Source of the DNA: Prosthecobacter fusiformis
Lineage (GTDB): Bacteria > Verrucomicrobiota > Verrucomicrobiia > Verrucomicrobiales > Verrucomicrobiaceae
Reading direction: 5' to 3'
DNA: 64,000 bases
Assembly (NCBI RefSeq): GCF_004364345.1
Contig: NZ_SOCA01000010.1
Coordinates: forward strand, 62,001 to 126,000
Made by a program: the position numbers and the translations under genes. A model generated the notes under the pieces. The model did no database searches, had not been told where the DNA came from, and saw only the letters and a list, made by a program, of their open reading frames with translations. Shown here in pieces: positions 53,494 through 62,388 of the stretch. Numbering within the stretch: the stretch's first letter is position 1; each line of letters opens with the position of its first letter.

Positions 53494-56493
53494 TCATTCA
53501 CGGGTGATGAATTCGTCCATGTTCAGGAGAATACGTGTCGTGGCGATCCAGGCTGCGGTTTCAGAGTCCGGTATATCCTTAACTGTATAGGCTCCCACAG
53601 ATGTTTTGGCCTCTTCGGCTGAGGATTGATAGTGGTATCGGGCTTCCTTCAGCAGTTCAGAAAGTGCATTCAGTTCATGAGGGGCTGGTATACGGCTGAC
53701 ACAGAGGCGGAAGGCGCGGGTCAGACGCTCTGCATCGGTCGTGTATTCCTCTTGCAGCACCCTTCGCGCCAGGGCCTGCGCGCTCTCGTTGTAGGGTTGG
53801 GCATTCAAGGTGGTCAGTGCCTGTAGCGGTGTATTCGATACGGTGCGTTTGACGTTGGCCACATTGGAGTCTGGGCAGTCAAAAGTGGTCAGGTCCGGGT
53901 ACGGGGAGGTGCGTTTGAAAAAGGTATACAGCCCGCGCCGGTAACGGTCTTCTCCAGGGCTCGTCGTCCACTTGAAGTTATTGGCATAACTCAAAGCGGC
54001 GACATCCGCGGGCATCGGTGGAAACACGCTAGGGCCACCGACTTTCGGGGCCAGCAAGCCGCTGGTTGCTAACCCTAGATCTCGCATGATTTCGGCTTCT
54101 ACACGCAGCCGGTTCTGCTTCCATAGCAGTTCATTCTTCGGATCTTTCGCAGAGGCTTCCTCCCGGTCTCTGGACTGCTGACGATAGGTGTCGCTCATCA
54201 TGATGTTTTTGATCAGCGTCTTTCGGCTCCATTTCTGGTCCATAAAATCAGCAGCCAACCAGTCCAGCAGTTCCGGGTGAGTCGGGCGGTCACCGCGCAC
54301 CCCAAAATCGGCTGACGTTTTTACCAGTCCTTCACCGAACAGCTTGCCCCAGATGTGGTTTACCGTGACCCTAGATGTCAATGGGTTATCCCGGCTGACA
54401 AGCCACTTGGCCAGATCCAGCCGAGTCCCATTTGCGGCCTTCTTTTTGGGAAGGACATCAAGCGTGGCTGGCACGACTTTGTTCGTCGGTTGCAGGAAGT
54501 CGCCGCGATAGAGAATATGGGTCTGCCGAGAATCCTTACGCTGAGCGAGAACGCGAACATCCATCAGGGGCGGTGCGGGCAGTTTGTCCTGGGCTGCCTT
54601 CAAGGCGGAGGCGGCAGCGATGACTCGCGGATCCGTCTTCTCCATCCAGTCATAGAGAGCCTGAATCACCACGGGATTTCGGCGGCGCGGTTCTTCATCC
54701 AGGATCTTCACTACCGCTGCTGGTGCGATGGAATCTTCAGTTTCTACACTGGAAGCAAGAACTCGGAAGCAACCTAGATTATGGTCGTTTCGCCCGTAGT
54801 TTTGATCAAGGTGCAGGGTGATCTTGTGCTTGGGGGGAATGGGTTCAGCCAGTTGGATGGTCAGGGTGCTGGACTTGCCGAGCTTGCCTTTAACAGCCCA
54901 GCCTGTGTCTGGCTTGCCGTCAATCGTAGCAGTTGCCTTGAAGCTGCTCTGCTCAAAGTCCGCCGAGGGCGAATGAAGGAGCCATACTTTGCCAGCCGAA
55001 GAAAGACTAACTTCACTGAGCACAAAGTTTCCGCTTGGGCTGCGTCCGGGGCCTTTGCCAGGGAGGGTATCATGAGCGAGGGCCTGTATTTGGATGGCGT
55101 ACACTGGCTGGTCGGTGGCCTGTATTTCCAGGGTGTAGCGGTCTGAATTGGCCTGCTTACCAGAGGCCAGCACGGAGCCATCATCCAAGATCTTGAAAGT
55201 ACTTCCTGCTTTGCTTTTGACCGTTGTAATCTTGACTGGTGCAAAGGCGGCTATGGCCTGGTTTTCGCGGGCTTGCTTCAGTCGTGTCTGGATGGCGGGC
55301 TCCCATTGGGGCAGGGTTTCTGGCACATGGGTCCTGGCTTCATCCAGCGCCTTTTGAAGAGGGATCAGTTTGCGGGTGGATGCTCCGTTTGCTTTTTCAT
55401 AACGGCTCCATTCCTCAGGAGAAACGGGAGCCTGCCGCACCACCTCATCGCCATTGTTGAAGTAAGCGAAGAGCTGGAAGTACTCCCGGTGGGTGATCTG
55501 ATCGTATTTGTGCGTGTGACATCTTGCACAACCGACGGTTAGGCCGAGCCACACGGCTCCCACGGTTTCGGTGCGGTCCATGCAGGCTTCGATCCGGAAT
55601 TGCTCCTGGTCCGTGCCGCCTTCGGTATTCGTCAGTGTCTGCCGGTTAAAAGCGGTGGCCACGATTTGCTCCGGGGTTGGGTTTGGCAGCAGGTCACCGG
55701 CGAGCTGCTCAATGGTGAACTGGTCAAAGGGCAGATCGTTATTGATGGCACGAATCACCCAGTCACGGTAACGCCAGGCATCGGGGCGTGGGCGGTCCTT
55801 TTCATAACCGTCGCTATCTGCATAGCGGGCCATGTCCAGCCAGTGGCGGCCCCAGCGCTCACCAAAATGCGGGCTGGCGAGCGCCTGATCAAGCATGGAC
55901 TCATAAGCTGCGGGTGACTTGTCAGCCACAAACGAATCCACCTCTTCCGGTGTGGGTGGCAGGCCTAACAAATCATAATGAACGCGCCGGATGAGGGTGA
56001 TGCGGTCGGCCTCAGGCGAGGGTTTCAATCCTTCAGCCGCAAGGCGGGTGCGGACAAAGGAATCCACCGGGTGATCAAACTTCGGCACGGCTGGCTTGAC
56101 GACCGGTTTGTAGGCCCAATGCAGTTCATACTTTGCCCCTTCGGCGATCCATTGGCGAAGCAGTTCCGTCTCACGTTGGGTGATGGGTTTTTTGGCCCGA
56201 TGTTTGGGCGGAGGCATCTGCTCATCCGGGTCATCGCTCGTCACCCGGGCGACCACTTCGCTTTGTTCAGGCTTGCCCGGAACGATGCCGTGCGCTCCGC
56301 TTTCAAGGGCTTTCAGGGCTTGTTCTCGGGAGGTCAAGGTAAGGCCGCCCTTGGAGTCATCCGGGCCATGGCATTCCAGGCAATGCTCAGCAAAGATGGG
56401 CTGAATGTCACGGGCATAGTCCACCGAAGCGCCTGCGAGGGGCAGGGCCGACATGCAGGCCAAAGCGAGGGCGGATCGAATACAGAATGCCAT
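53494..56493 (-). CDS. PSD1 / DUF1549 / DUF1553 protein with planctomycete-type cytochrome c domain
   Basis: The 999-residue protein starts with a signal peptide (to about residue 22, PLAGAS). The PF07635 cytochrome domain follows with haem motif C38-L-E-C41-H42 and a Met in DEQMPPPKHR as likely distal ligand. DUF1549 follows (PVDSFVRTRLAAEGLKPSPEA, HFGERWGRHWLDMARYADSDG) and contains a second C-x-x-C-H (CARCHTHKYD). A beta-sandwich insert is next, then C-terminal DUF1553 (RLDLAKWLVSRDNPLTSRVTVNHIW, LGLATSGLL, NTPLQALTTLN). These giant proteins are typical of Planctomycetes and Verrucomicrobia and are often paired with a DUF1501 gene; no such partner lies here. Their redox role is not established. 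Confidence 0.93.
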   Translation of the reverse strand: MAFCIRSALALACMSALPLAGASVDYARDIQPIFAEHCLECHGPDDSKGGLTLTSREQALKALESGAHGIVPGKPEQSEVVARVTSDDPDEQMPPPKHRAKKPITQRETELLRQWIAEGAKYELHWAYKPVVKPAVPKFDHPVDSFVRTRLAAEGLKPSPEADRITLIRRVHYDLLGLPPTPEEVDSFVADKSPAAYESMLDQALASPHFGERWGRHWLDMARYADSDGYEKDRPRPDAWRYRDWVIRAINNDLPFDQFTIEQLAGDLLPNPTPEQIVATAFNRQTLTNTEGGTDQEQFRIEACMDRTETVGAVWLGLTVGCARCHTHKYDQITHREYFQLFAYFNNGDEVVRQAPVSPEEWSRYEKANGASTRKLIPLQKALDEARTHVPETLPQWEPAIQTRLKQARENQAIAAFAPVKITTVKSKAGSTFKILDDGSVLASGKQANSDRYTLEIQATDQPVYAIQIQALAHDTLPGKGPGRSPSGNFVLSEVSLSSAGKVWLLHSPSADFEQSSFKATATIDGKPDTGWAVKGKLGKSSTLTIQLAEPIPPKHKITLHLDQNYGRNDHNLGCFRVLASSVETEDSIAPAAVVKILDEEPRRRNPVVIQALYDWMEKTDPRVIAAASALKAAQDKLPAPPLMDVRVLAQRKDSRQTHILYRGDFLQPTNKVVPATLDVLPKKKAANGTRLDLAKWLVSRDNPLTSRVTVNHIWGKLFGEGLVKTSADFGVRGDRPTHPELLDWLAADFMDQKWSRKTLIKNIMMSDTYRQQSRDREEASAKDPKNELLWKQNRLRVEAEIMRDLGLATSGLLAPKVGGPSVFPPMPADVAALSYANNFKWTTSPGEDRYRRGLYTFFKRTSPYPDLTTFDCPDSNVANVKRTVSNTPLQALTTLNAQPYNESAQALARRVLQEEYTTDAERLTRAFRLCVSRIPAPHELNALSELLKEARYHYQSSAEEAKTSVGAYTVKDIPDSETAAWIATTRILLNMDEFITRE

Positions 56494-56524
56494 GGTTGTC
56501 TAAACGTTCACTGAAGTCGCGACT

Positions 56525-56875
56525 TTACCAACTCCTGCCAAGATCCCGACAGCCAGTCACGGGAAAGAGGTAGCGGTATCCCTCCACTTGCAGTTCATCA
56601 TGAGGTGGAAGCATGGGGATACGCTCTCGGGCATACTCCCCGCCTTCAATGTCCTCAAGCGCATCCAGCCGGCCCAGACCATCGGTATTCACCTCCCAGA
56701 TCTCACCGCTGATGCTCAAGCCATCGGACTCCGCGGCTACCATGCCCGGATATCCGCCCAGGTCATAAAGTCGATACTTCGGGAGCGTATCCGCTTCAGC
56801 GATGAACTGCTGTCCGCGCATGTATCCATGGTTGGATCCGCCGCGTTTTAAGGTGCCGTACACGAAGATGAGCAT
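56525..56875 (-). CDS. Gamma-glutamylcyclotransferase-like (AIG2/GGCT fold) protein
   Basis: From the ATG at 56875 the product is 116 residues and starts MLIFVYGTLKRGGSNHGYM, the standard family N-terminus with substrate-binding YGTLxxG. The longer frame adds nine residues that overlap the upstream gene. RLDALEDIEGGEYARE contains the region expected to hold the catalytic Glu. GGCT-fold enzymes cyclise gamma-glutamyl amines or amino acids. The exact substrate is unknown. It is the last gene of a four-gene minus-strand unit, 16 bp after the lipoyl/octanoyl transferase-like gene. Confidence 0.85.
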   Translation of the reverse strand: MLIFVYGTLKRGGSNHGYMRGQQFIAEADTLPKYRLYDLGGYPGMVAAESDGLSISGEIWEVNTDGLGRLDALEDIEGGEYARERIPMLPPHDELQVEGYRYLFPVTGCRDLGRSW

Positions 56876-56891
56876 GACAAGGGAGAGTGCT

Positions 56892-57614
56892 TCAGCGGCC
56901 AATCAGATCATCCCTTTCCGCAAGCCACTGCGGCAGGGAATAGCGTTTCTGTTCCAGCTCAATGGCGCGTGTCATTACCGGTTGAGGCGCGGTATTCACA
57001 ATGAGTACTTCCTTAGCCAGACGGGAGGCCCATTGAGGCCAGAACTCGGGCGACAGGATGACCTGCTGTACGCTGCCCTGATGCAATAGACCCAGCTTAC
57101 CCCGACGCTGGCCGGCCCCGGCCACCTTTGAGGTGCCCCGGATGACATCATGCACAGCAGGGGCGACAAAACAAAAGGGTGCCTCAATGACATCCTCTTG
57201 AAGGGCTAGCCTACACCCAGGATGGTCATTGGCACTCAACGCTTCTGCAAGGGAGCCATGGATACGTCGATAGCTCTCCAGAGCAGTAGTTTCCGACCAT
57301 GGGTCCGCAGGCGGTACGATGACTGAATAGGTATAGTCTTCCTGATGCAGGACCACACCGCCCCCTGTCCAGCGCCTCACCACCGGCCAACCAGGAAGGG
57401 CATCCTGGAGTTTCGGCAGGCTCTGCGCATACCCCAGCGTCACTGTCGGCTGATCCCAGGTATAAATCCGAAGTACGGGGACCGTGCTATGCTCCAGCCA
57501 GGCCTGGTCCACCGCCATATTCATCGGCCCGGCATGAGTGCCGTCGAGATGGAGAATGAGTTGGTTAAAAAAGGGTTCGCCGAAGCTTTTGTTACATTCT
57601 CCTGGTATCATCAT
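56892..57614 (-). CDS. Lipoate-protein ligase / octanoyltransferase family protein (LplA/LipM-like)
   Basis: The 240-residue protein has the BPL_LplA_LipB fold signature RRWTGGGVVLHQEDYTYS (residues 80-97) and the lysine-containing segment K163-VAGAGQRR. A C148-F149 pair sits where LipM-type octanoyltransferases carry their catalytic Cys, so octanoyl transfer to lipoyl domains is at least as likely as ATP-dependent lipoate ligation. It is shorter than E. coli LplA and lacks that enzyme's C-terminal domain. It sits between a GGCT-like gene and a chorismate-lyase-like gene, 9 bp after the latter. Confidence 0.85.
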   Translation of the reverse strand: MMIPGECNKSFGEPFFNQLILHLDGTHAGPMNMAVDQAWLEHSTVPVLRIYTWDQPTVTLGYAQSLPKLQDALPGWPVVRRWTGGGVVLHQEDYTYSVIVPPADPWSETTALESYRRIHGSLAEALSANDHPGCRLALQEDVIEAPFCFVAPAVHDVIRGTSKVAGAGQRRGKLGLLHQGSVQQVILSPEFWPQWASRLAKEVLIVNTAPQPVMTRAIELEQKRYSLPQWLAERDDLIGR

Positions 57615-57623
57615 CAGGCGTTT

Positions 57624-58196
57624 CTACATCCCTCTTGGCAGGACCTCAACCACATCAGCGAGAACACGGCCGGTGCCGTGGCGGAGTTCGTTGCAGCGGC
57701 CGAAGAGGATCTGGCCGCTGGTGGCACCGAGGAGTTCAGCGAGGCGGGCATCCACGGCGATGCGGAAGAACCCGCGAGGGTGGCTGCTGTGGGGGACCTG
57801 GTAACGTTCCAGAATAGCCCCGAAGGGAACACGGCCTTCGATGACGAGGGCCTGGGCTTCTTCCGGTAACAGGTCGAGGTGAATGCCGATGGCACCAAAT
57901 TCAACGGGCTTGCCATCGCTGCGGCGGTTGAGGACGCTGGCACGGACGAGGTAGTTGCCAATGCGGGCGCGGGCATGGACGTCGAGGTCAATGTCGCAGC
58001 CATGACCGTCCCGAAGGCGGGGAGTCATGTCAATGTCATGAACGAGGAGCCAGCGCTCGTGCTCTGGAAGCTCCTCCGGCTCCACAAAGGTCACACGGGG
58101 GCGGGCGCTGCCGATGCCATAAAAGAACACCAGCGGTGCCAGATCATCTTCACGGACGGCTTCAGACCGTTGGGGAGCATCAAGTGTAGCGGGCAT
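57624..58196 (-). CDS. Chorismate-lyase-like (UbiC/DUF98 superfamily) protein
   Basis: The 190-residue protein shows the pattern of chorismate pyruvate-lyase-like proteins: LLVHDIDMTPRLRDGHG (D-M-T-x-x-L), an Arg in NYLVRASVL, VEFGAIGIHLDLLP (conserved E-x-G-x-I), and VPFGAILERYQV (P-x-G-x-I-L). This suggests cleavage of chorismate to 4-hydroxybenzoate and pyruvate, or binding of a related ligand. The superfamily also contains non-enzymatic sensors. The start overlaps the end of the radical SAM gene by 17 bp, implying coupled expression. There are no ubiquinone genes nearby. Confidence 0.7.
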   Translation of the reverse strand: MPATLDAPQRSEAVREDDLAPLVFFYGIGSARPRVTFVEPEELPEHERWLLVHDIDMTPRLRDGHGCDIDLDVHARARIGNYLVRASVLNRRSDGKPVEFGAIGIHLDLLPEEAQALVIEGRVPFGAILERYQVPHSSHPRGFFRIAVDARLAELLGATSGQILFGRCNELRHGTGRVLADVVEVLPRGM

Positions 58197-59526
58197 ACTG
58201 GCGGTGCTGGGGCAGGAAGAAATCGTGCAACAGACGGTCCACTTGCAGCAGGCCGTCGCGAGTCAGCGTGATGTCTTTATCGGTGAGCTTGGCAAAACCC
58301 TCGCTCTGCAGGTAGTTCAACTGAGGGGCGAAGAAGGTTAAAGGATCCTGGCCAAATTTCTCCTGGTAGTATCCAAATTCACTGTGGCCGAGCTTCAGCT
58401 TGAGGATGAATTCGCGGACGAAGCGTTCTTCGTGGCTGGTTTCATAGGCCCGGAAGATGGGGAGCTGGCCAGCATCCACAGCTTGCATGTAGGGTCCCAC
58501 TTCAGCCTGATTTTGATAGTGAACACCGCCGAGGTGGCCAAAAGAGGCAACGCCACAGCTCAGCAGATCAGCACCTTCCCAAAGGGCATCGCGGTAAACG
58601 AATTTGATGCGCTCAGGGTCTTTGACCACGGTATAGGCACTGGTGACGGTATAACCATTTTTGACGAATTCATCAAAGGCGTAGCTGACCCAGTCGCGCT
58701 TGGTCTGCCAGTCGGCCACCGGGGCGGTGACTTTGCCCTCCTCCTTCATCTGCTTATACATGGTGGTGTTATAAGGCACCTCCATCTGATAGATGGTGAC
58801 GGCATCAGGCCCGAGAGCGATGCCCTTAGCGACGGTATCTTTCCAGTTTTCCCAGGTCTCATTCATCATCCCGGCGATGAGGTCGATATTGATGTGTTCG
58901 AAACCAAGGGTGCGGGCGAAGTGATAGGCTTTATTTACCTCACCACTGCGATGGGCTCGGCCATTGCTTTCCAGGATGTGATCATCAAAGTTCTCCACGC
59001 CGAGGCTCAGGCGGGTGACGCCGACTTCACGAATACCGGTGAGCTTTTTCTCGTTGAGAGTACCCGGCTCAGCTTCGAAGGCGACTTCCGCAGCGCCATC
59101 CCAACTAACGAGATCCTTCATCCGGTTGGTGAGGTCGTTCAGTTGGGGGATGCTCAGGTAGCTGGGGGTGCCACCGCCGAAATAGACGAAGTGGGCCTTG
59201 CGCCCGGAAATGTAAGGCTGCTTGGCGAAGCGCTCCATCTCACGCATGCCTGCATCGATGTAGGCCTTGATCTCGGAGGCGTTCTTATCGGTATAGACCT
59301 TGAAGTAGCAGAAGTGGCAACGCTTGCGGCAAAAAGGGATGTGGAAATAGACTCCCAGGGGGATGTCTGTGGGCGCGGGTCTGGCGAGTACGCCCTCAAC
59401 GACAGGCACCTGGTCCGGCTTCCAAAAGGAGAACGGGGGATAATTGCTGACGAAATAATTGCCGGCTTCGGTCTGCTCGACCTTTTTCTCAGCGGTGTGA
59501 GGGGGGGATTCCAGGGTGGTGGACAT
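58180..59526 (-). CDS. HemW/HemN-like radical SAM protein
   Basis: The 448-residue protein has the radical SAM cluster motif C66-R-K-R-C70-H-F-C73 in VYFHIPFCRKRCHFCYF. The motif continues with Phe rather than the fourth Cys of HemN, as in HemW-type proteins. FVYFGGGTPSYL, EAEPGTL, RLSLGVENF and INIDLIAGM follow the coproporphyrinogen-oxidase-like order. A C-terminal HemN-type domain covers about residues 350-440. The role could be haem chaperone or an unrelated radical reaction. First gene of a unit with chorismate-lyase-like, lipoyl transferase-like and GGCT-like genes. Its upstream region holds several CCCC/GGGG palindromes. Confidence 0.9.
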   Translation of the reverse strand: MSTTLESPPHTAEKKVEQTEAGNYFVSNYPPFSFWKPDQVPVVEGVLARPAPTDIPLGVYFHIPFCRKRCHFCYFKVYTDKNASEIKAYIDAGMREMERFAKQPYISGRKAHFVYFGGGTPSYLSIPQLNDLTNRMKDLVSWDGAAEVAFEAEPGTLNEKKLTGIREVGVTRLSLGVENFDDHILESNGRAHRSGEVNKAYHFARTLGFEHINIDLIAGMMNETWENWKDTVAKGIALGPDAVTIYQMEVPYNTTMYKQMKEEGKVTAPVADWQTKRDWVSYAFDEFVKNGYTVTSAYTVVKDPERIKFVYRDALWEGADLLSCGVASFGHLGGVHYQNQAEVGPYMQAVDAGQLPIFRAYETSHEERFVREFILKLKLGHSEFGYYQEKFGQDPLTFFAPQLNYLQSEGFAKLTDKDITLTRDGLLQVDRLLHDFFLPQHRQYARYT

Positions 59527-59679
59527 GACAGAGGTATGAACAGGGAACGCGGGATGTCGTTCACTTCTAAGCGTTAAACGTGCCGGAGACCAGTCTCTGC
59601 ACAGAGGTAGGACGTTGGAATGGGTGATTTATTGCTCTGAGGGTTGGAATTGGGGGATGGGGAAGCGAATTTAATTTTT

Positions 59680-59798
59680 CCCCATATGGGGATTTTTCAA
59701 TGTATGTCTTTGATAATGAAGGGTTTGTGATGGGGATTTGATGGGGATGGAGTTCCCCATGGGGGGGTGATTTTCCCCACGCGGGGATTTTTTCCCCA
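59680..59798. repeat. Cluster of CCCC-N2/4-GGGG palindromes
   Basis: CCCCATATGGGG lies at 59680-59691, CCCCATGGGG at 59755-59764 and CCCCACGCGGGG at 59775-59786. A further CCCCATGG follows at 59794. Each palindrome is flanked by TTTT or ATTTT, and extra GGGGAT units occur between them (59732-59748). The cluster lies 150-270 bp upstream of the radical SAM start on the minus strand. It may be an array of operator sites or a structure-forming leader. Confidence 0.6.
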
Positions 59799-59961
59799 TG
59801 GCATGAGTTGTCGTTTGGCGTGGGGTGAGATGAGCAACCAGCATCCTGACCCACATTCGGTGCGGCCAGGGGAGGTGGCAAGGGAGTGGGATGCCGAGTT
59901 GGGCCAAGTGGCGAAAATGCTTTCTTGCCGACACTCTTTGGATAGGACAGGCCCCGATATG

Positions 59962-59993
59962 AAAAAACCCACCTGCGAATGATCACAGGTGGG
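59962..59993 (-). terminator. Intrinsic terminator of the exported thioredoxin gene
   Basis: On the minus strand CCCACCTG and CAGGTGGG (plus positions 59986-59993 and 59968-59975) form an 8-bp stem with a 10-nt loop. TTTTTT follows (plus-strand A run 59962-59967). It lies 25 bp after the stop codon. Confidence 0.85.
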
Positions 59994-60017
59994 CCAGGTG
60001 GGAAGAATGAGCTGGGA

Positions 60018-60437
60018 TTATTTGGTCTTGCTCAGGACTTTTTCCAAAGTGCCTGCGAATTCAGGGGAACTGCTGCTGCCGACCTGGTTACCCAGGTCTT
60101 TGCCATCGGCTCCGACGAACTGGATATGGGGGATGCCTTCGACATTGTATTTAGTAGCAGCCGTGGAATTGGCTTCTTGATCAATGTCCAGGTAAGCCCA
60201 GACGAATTTGTCATGAAGGGGGGTGACTTCCTTGCTCGGATAAACCGTCTTTTTCATGGACTGGCAAGGGCCACACCAAGCGGCAGAGAAGACCAGGATG
60301 ACGGGTTTGTTTTCCTTTTTGGCCTGTTCCAGCGCAGCATTGTAGTCTGTGCCGAATTTTGGGCTGCCTTCAGGGAAATCAGCGGCGAGCAGAGGAAGGG
60401 CAATCGCGGCGGCTAGGAGAGTGATCAGTTTTTTCAT
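60018..60437 (-). CDS. Exported thioredoxin-fold protein
   Basis: The 139-residue protein has a signal peptide (residues 1-19, LPLLAA). A thioredoxin domain follows with active site W54-C55-G-P-C58 and the cis-Pro loop GIPHIQF. The pattern resembles DsbD-gamma / thioredoxin_7-type proteins (PVILVFSAAWCGPCQSMKKTV). It is predicted to reduce or isomerise disulfides in the periplasm, or to act on cytochrome c maturation. It is followed by its own terminator. The ABC exporter ends 51 bp upstream of its start region on the same strand. Confidence 0.9.
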   Translation of the reverse strand: MKKLITLLAAAIALPLLAADFPEGSPKFGTDYNAALEQAKKENKPVILVFSAAWCGPCQSMKKTVYPSKEVTPLHDKFVWAYLDIDQEANSTAATKYNVEGIPHIQFVGADGKDLGNQVGSSSSPEFAGTLEKVLSKTK

Positions 60438-60488
60438 GGGTTAGGAATGTGTGTTCAGCACGCTCATAAGACGGGGCATGCTGTCTTT

Positions 60489-62267
60489 TTATTCCAACTG
60501 TAAACGAGCCAGGGTACCGTAAAGGCTGCCTTCTTTGCCAACGAGTTCTTCATGAGTGCCACGCTCGACGATGGTCCCCGCGCTGAGGACGAGGATCTGA
60601 TCACACCGGCGAACGGTGGAAAGGCGGTGGGCGATGATGATGGAGGTACGGTTTTCCATGAGCTTGTCCAAGGCATCCTGGACTAGGCGTTCGCTCTCGG
60701 CATCCAGACTGCTGGTGGCTTCATCGAGGATGAGGATAGCTGGATCCGCGAGAATGGCGCGAGCGATGGCGATGCGCTGCCGCTGACCACCGGAGAGCTG
60801 GGTGCCGCGCTCGCCGACGAGGGTGTCATACCCTTCCGGCAGCTTTTCAATGAAGAGATGAGCATTGGCCTTCTTGGCCGCTTCGATGATCTCCGCTTCA
60901 CTGGCATCAGGTTTGCCGTAAGCGATGTTTTCCCGGATGCTGCCACCAAAGAGGAGCACCTCCTGAGGGACGAGGGCTAGGTTGCGCCGTAAAGTCGGTA
61001 GAGGCATGGTTGCAATGGGCTGACCATCCACCATGATGCGACCGCTGGTCGGCTCGTAAAAACGATAAAGCAGGGCAACGGCGGTGGTCTTGCCGCTGCC
61101 GCTGGGGCCGACGAGGGCAATGCGCTGGCCGGCTTTGGCATTCAGTGAAAATTCTCTTAAAACGGGCGCATCAGGACGGGTGGCATAAGCAAAGCTGATG
61201 TCCTCCATGGCGATCTCCCCCCGGAAACGAGTTTTGGGTGCATCAAGTGCTTCCGGCTCGGTCGGCTCCTGAAGAATCTCGCGCACACGATCTGTCGCCC
61301 CCAAGGTGCGCTGGAGTTGGGTGAAGAGTTCAGAAAACTGGGCAAAGGAGGCACCGATCAAACCGCTGAGGGCGGCGAAACGGGAAAGCTCCGCCGCAGG
61401 AATTTCGCCTTTGCTGAGCATGGTCAAGGCAACCCAGGTGACGACGATGAGGGCGAGGCTGAAAGCAAAAATGATGAATGAAACGAAAGCTGCCCGAGGA
61501 GCGGCGGCGCGAATGGCCGTGGTGAGGAAATTGCCCAGATTTTGGTTATAGCGGGCGATCTCATGGCTTTCATTGGCAAACGCTTTGACGCTGATGATGC
61601 TCTGAAGGCTTTCTTCAACGATGACCTGAGAGGTTGCCAGATTGTCCTGCGCTTTGCGCGTCAACTTACGGATGCGAGCGCCGAAGATGGCGATCATGAC
61701 AATGACGACCGGGATGGTGCCGATCATAACGAGGGCCAGCTTGACCGAGATCTGTAATACCAAGATGAGACAGCCCAGTAGCATCACGGTATGGCGGATG
61801 AGCATCGGGATGGTTAGGACCAGCGTCTCGCGCATGGACTCCACGTCATTGGCAAGGCGGGAACCGAGTTCACCTACACGCCGCACATTTAGCGTGCCCA
61901 TTGGCAGCCGAATGATGCGGCTAAAAGTCTCCATACGCAGGGCCCCGAGGGCTCGCTCGCTGGCTTTGGCGAAAAGCATGATGCGCCAAAAGGCGATGAA
62001 GGCCTGTGTGGCGACGATGGCGACCATGATGAGGACGGATTGCTTCAGCTCCGCCATCCATTCGGGGCCCTGGGCACCGCCGAGGCCTTTGCCTGCCACT
62101 TCTGCCAGGAGATTGATAAAAATGACCGTCAGAACTGCCGTGAGGGCAAGAGCGATCAAGGCTGGAATGAACACATTGAAGTGAGGACGAAGGTAGCGCA
62201 GGAAAAAGGCGGCATCCTTCCAGGCGGTGCGGTCCCAGAGTTTCTTGGTGGTGGTAGGTTCGGGCAT
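60489..62267 (-). CDS. ABC exporter, fused permease and ATPase (MsbA/type IV-like)
   Basis: The 592-residue half-transporter has six membrane helices in residues 25-300 and a C-terminal ATPase. Walker A GPSGSGKT is at 387-394, the Q-loop is in ALVPQEV, LSGGQ at 491-495, Walker B ILILDE at 511-516, and the H-loop His is in AHRLST. It works as a homodimer. Candidate substrates are lipid A-type lipids or drugs, since MsbA-like sequences cannot be resolved by eye. The start ATG at 62267 lies 223 bp from the divergent FAD dehydrogenase gene, so promoters for both should lie between them. Confidence 0.94.
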   Translation of the reverse strand: MPEPTTTKKLWDRTAWKDAAFFLRYLRPHFNVFIPALIALALTAVLTVIFINLLAEVAGKGLGGAQGPEWMAELKQSVLIMVAIVATQAFIAFWRIMLFAKASERALGALRMETFSRIIRLPMGTLNVRRVGELGSRLANDVESMRETLVLTIPMLIRHTVMLLGCLILVLQISVKLALVMIGTIPVVIVMIAIFGARIRKLTRKAQDNLATSQVIVEESLQSIISVKAFANESHEIARYNQNLGNFLTTAIRAAAPRAAFVSFIIFAFSLALIVVTWVALTMLSKGEIPAAELSRFAALSGLIGASFAQFSELFTQLQRTLGATDRVREILQEPTEPEALDAPKTRFRGEIAMEDISFAYATRPDAPVLREFSLNAKAGQRIALVGPSGSGKTTAVALLYRFYEPTSGRIMVDGQPIATMPLPTLRRNLALVPQEVLLFGGSIRENIAYGKPDASEAEIIEAAKKANAHLFIEKLPEGYDTLVGERGTQLSGGQRQRIAIARAILADPAILILDEATSSLDAESERLVQDALDKLMENRTSIIIAHRLSTVRRCDQILVLSAGTIVERGTHEELVGKEGSLYGTLARLQLE

Positions 62268-62388
62268 CGTTGAGCGGAAGGGTCAGAAAATGAATCGGCA
62301 GATACTCAAGATCGAGTTATTCACCCGCCAAAGACGAATTTTTGCAAGGCAGGCATTCGCCCTGGATGGCGGGTTTGGAAAAAAGGAT

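Larger units (their letters stand above)
59527..60017 (-). other. Intergenic region with palindromic G/C blocks
   Basis: 491 bp without a supported gene. From the left it holds the presumed leader and promoter of the radical SAM gene (minus strand), then a run of CCCC/GGGG palindromes (59680-59798), then the terminator of the thioredoxin gene at 59962-59993. Overlapping short frames here have no plausible product. Confidence 0.7.

Noticed and set aside
58384-59577. 397-codon open frame antisense to the radical SAM gene
   Set aside because: The minus strand carries an intact radical SAM protein with its cysteine motif; the plus-strand product has no recognisable domain.
59671-59986. Several overlapping minus-strand short frames in the palindrome region
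   Set aside because: Products are driven by the repeated GGGGAT/CCCCAT blocks, have no domains, and the region also contains a terminator.
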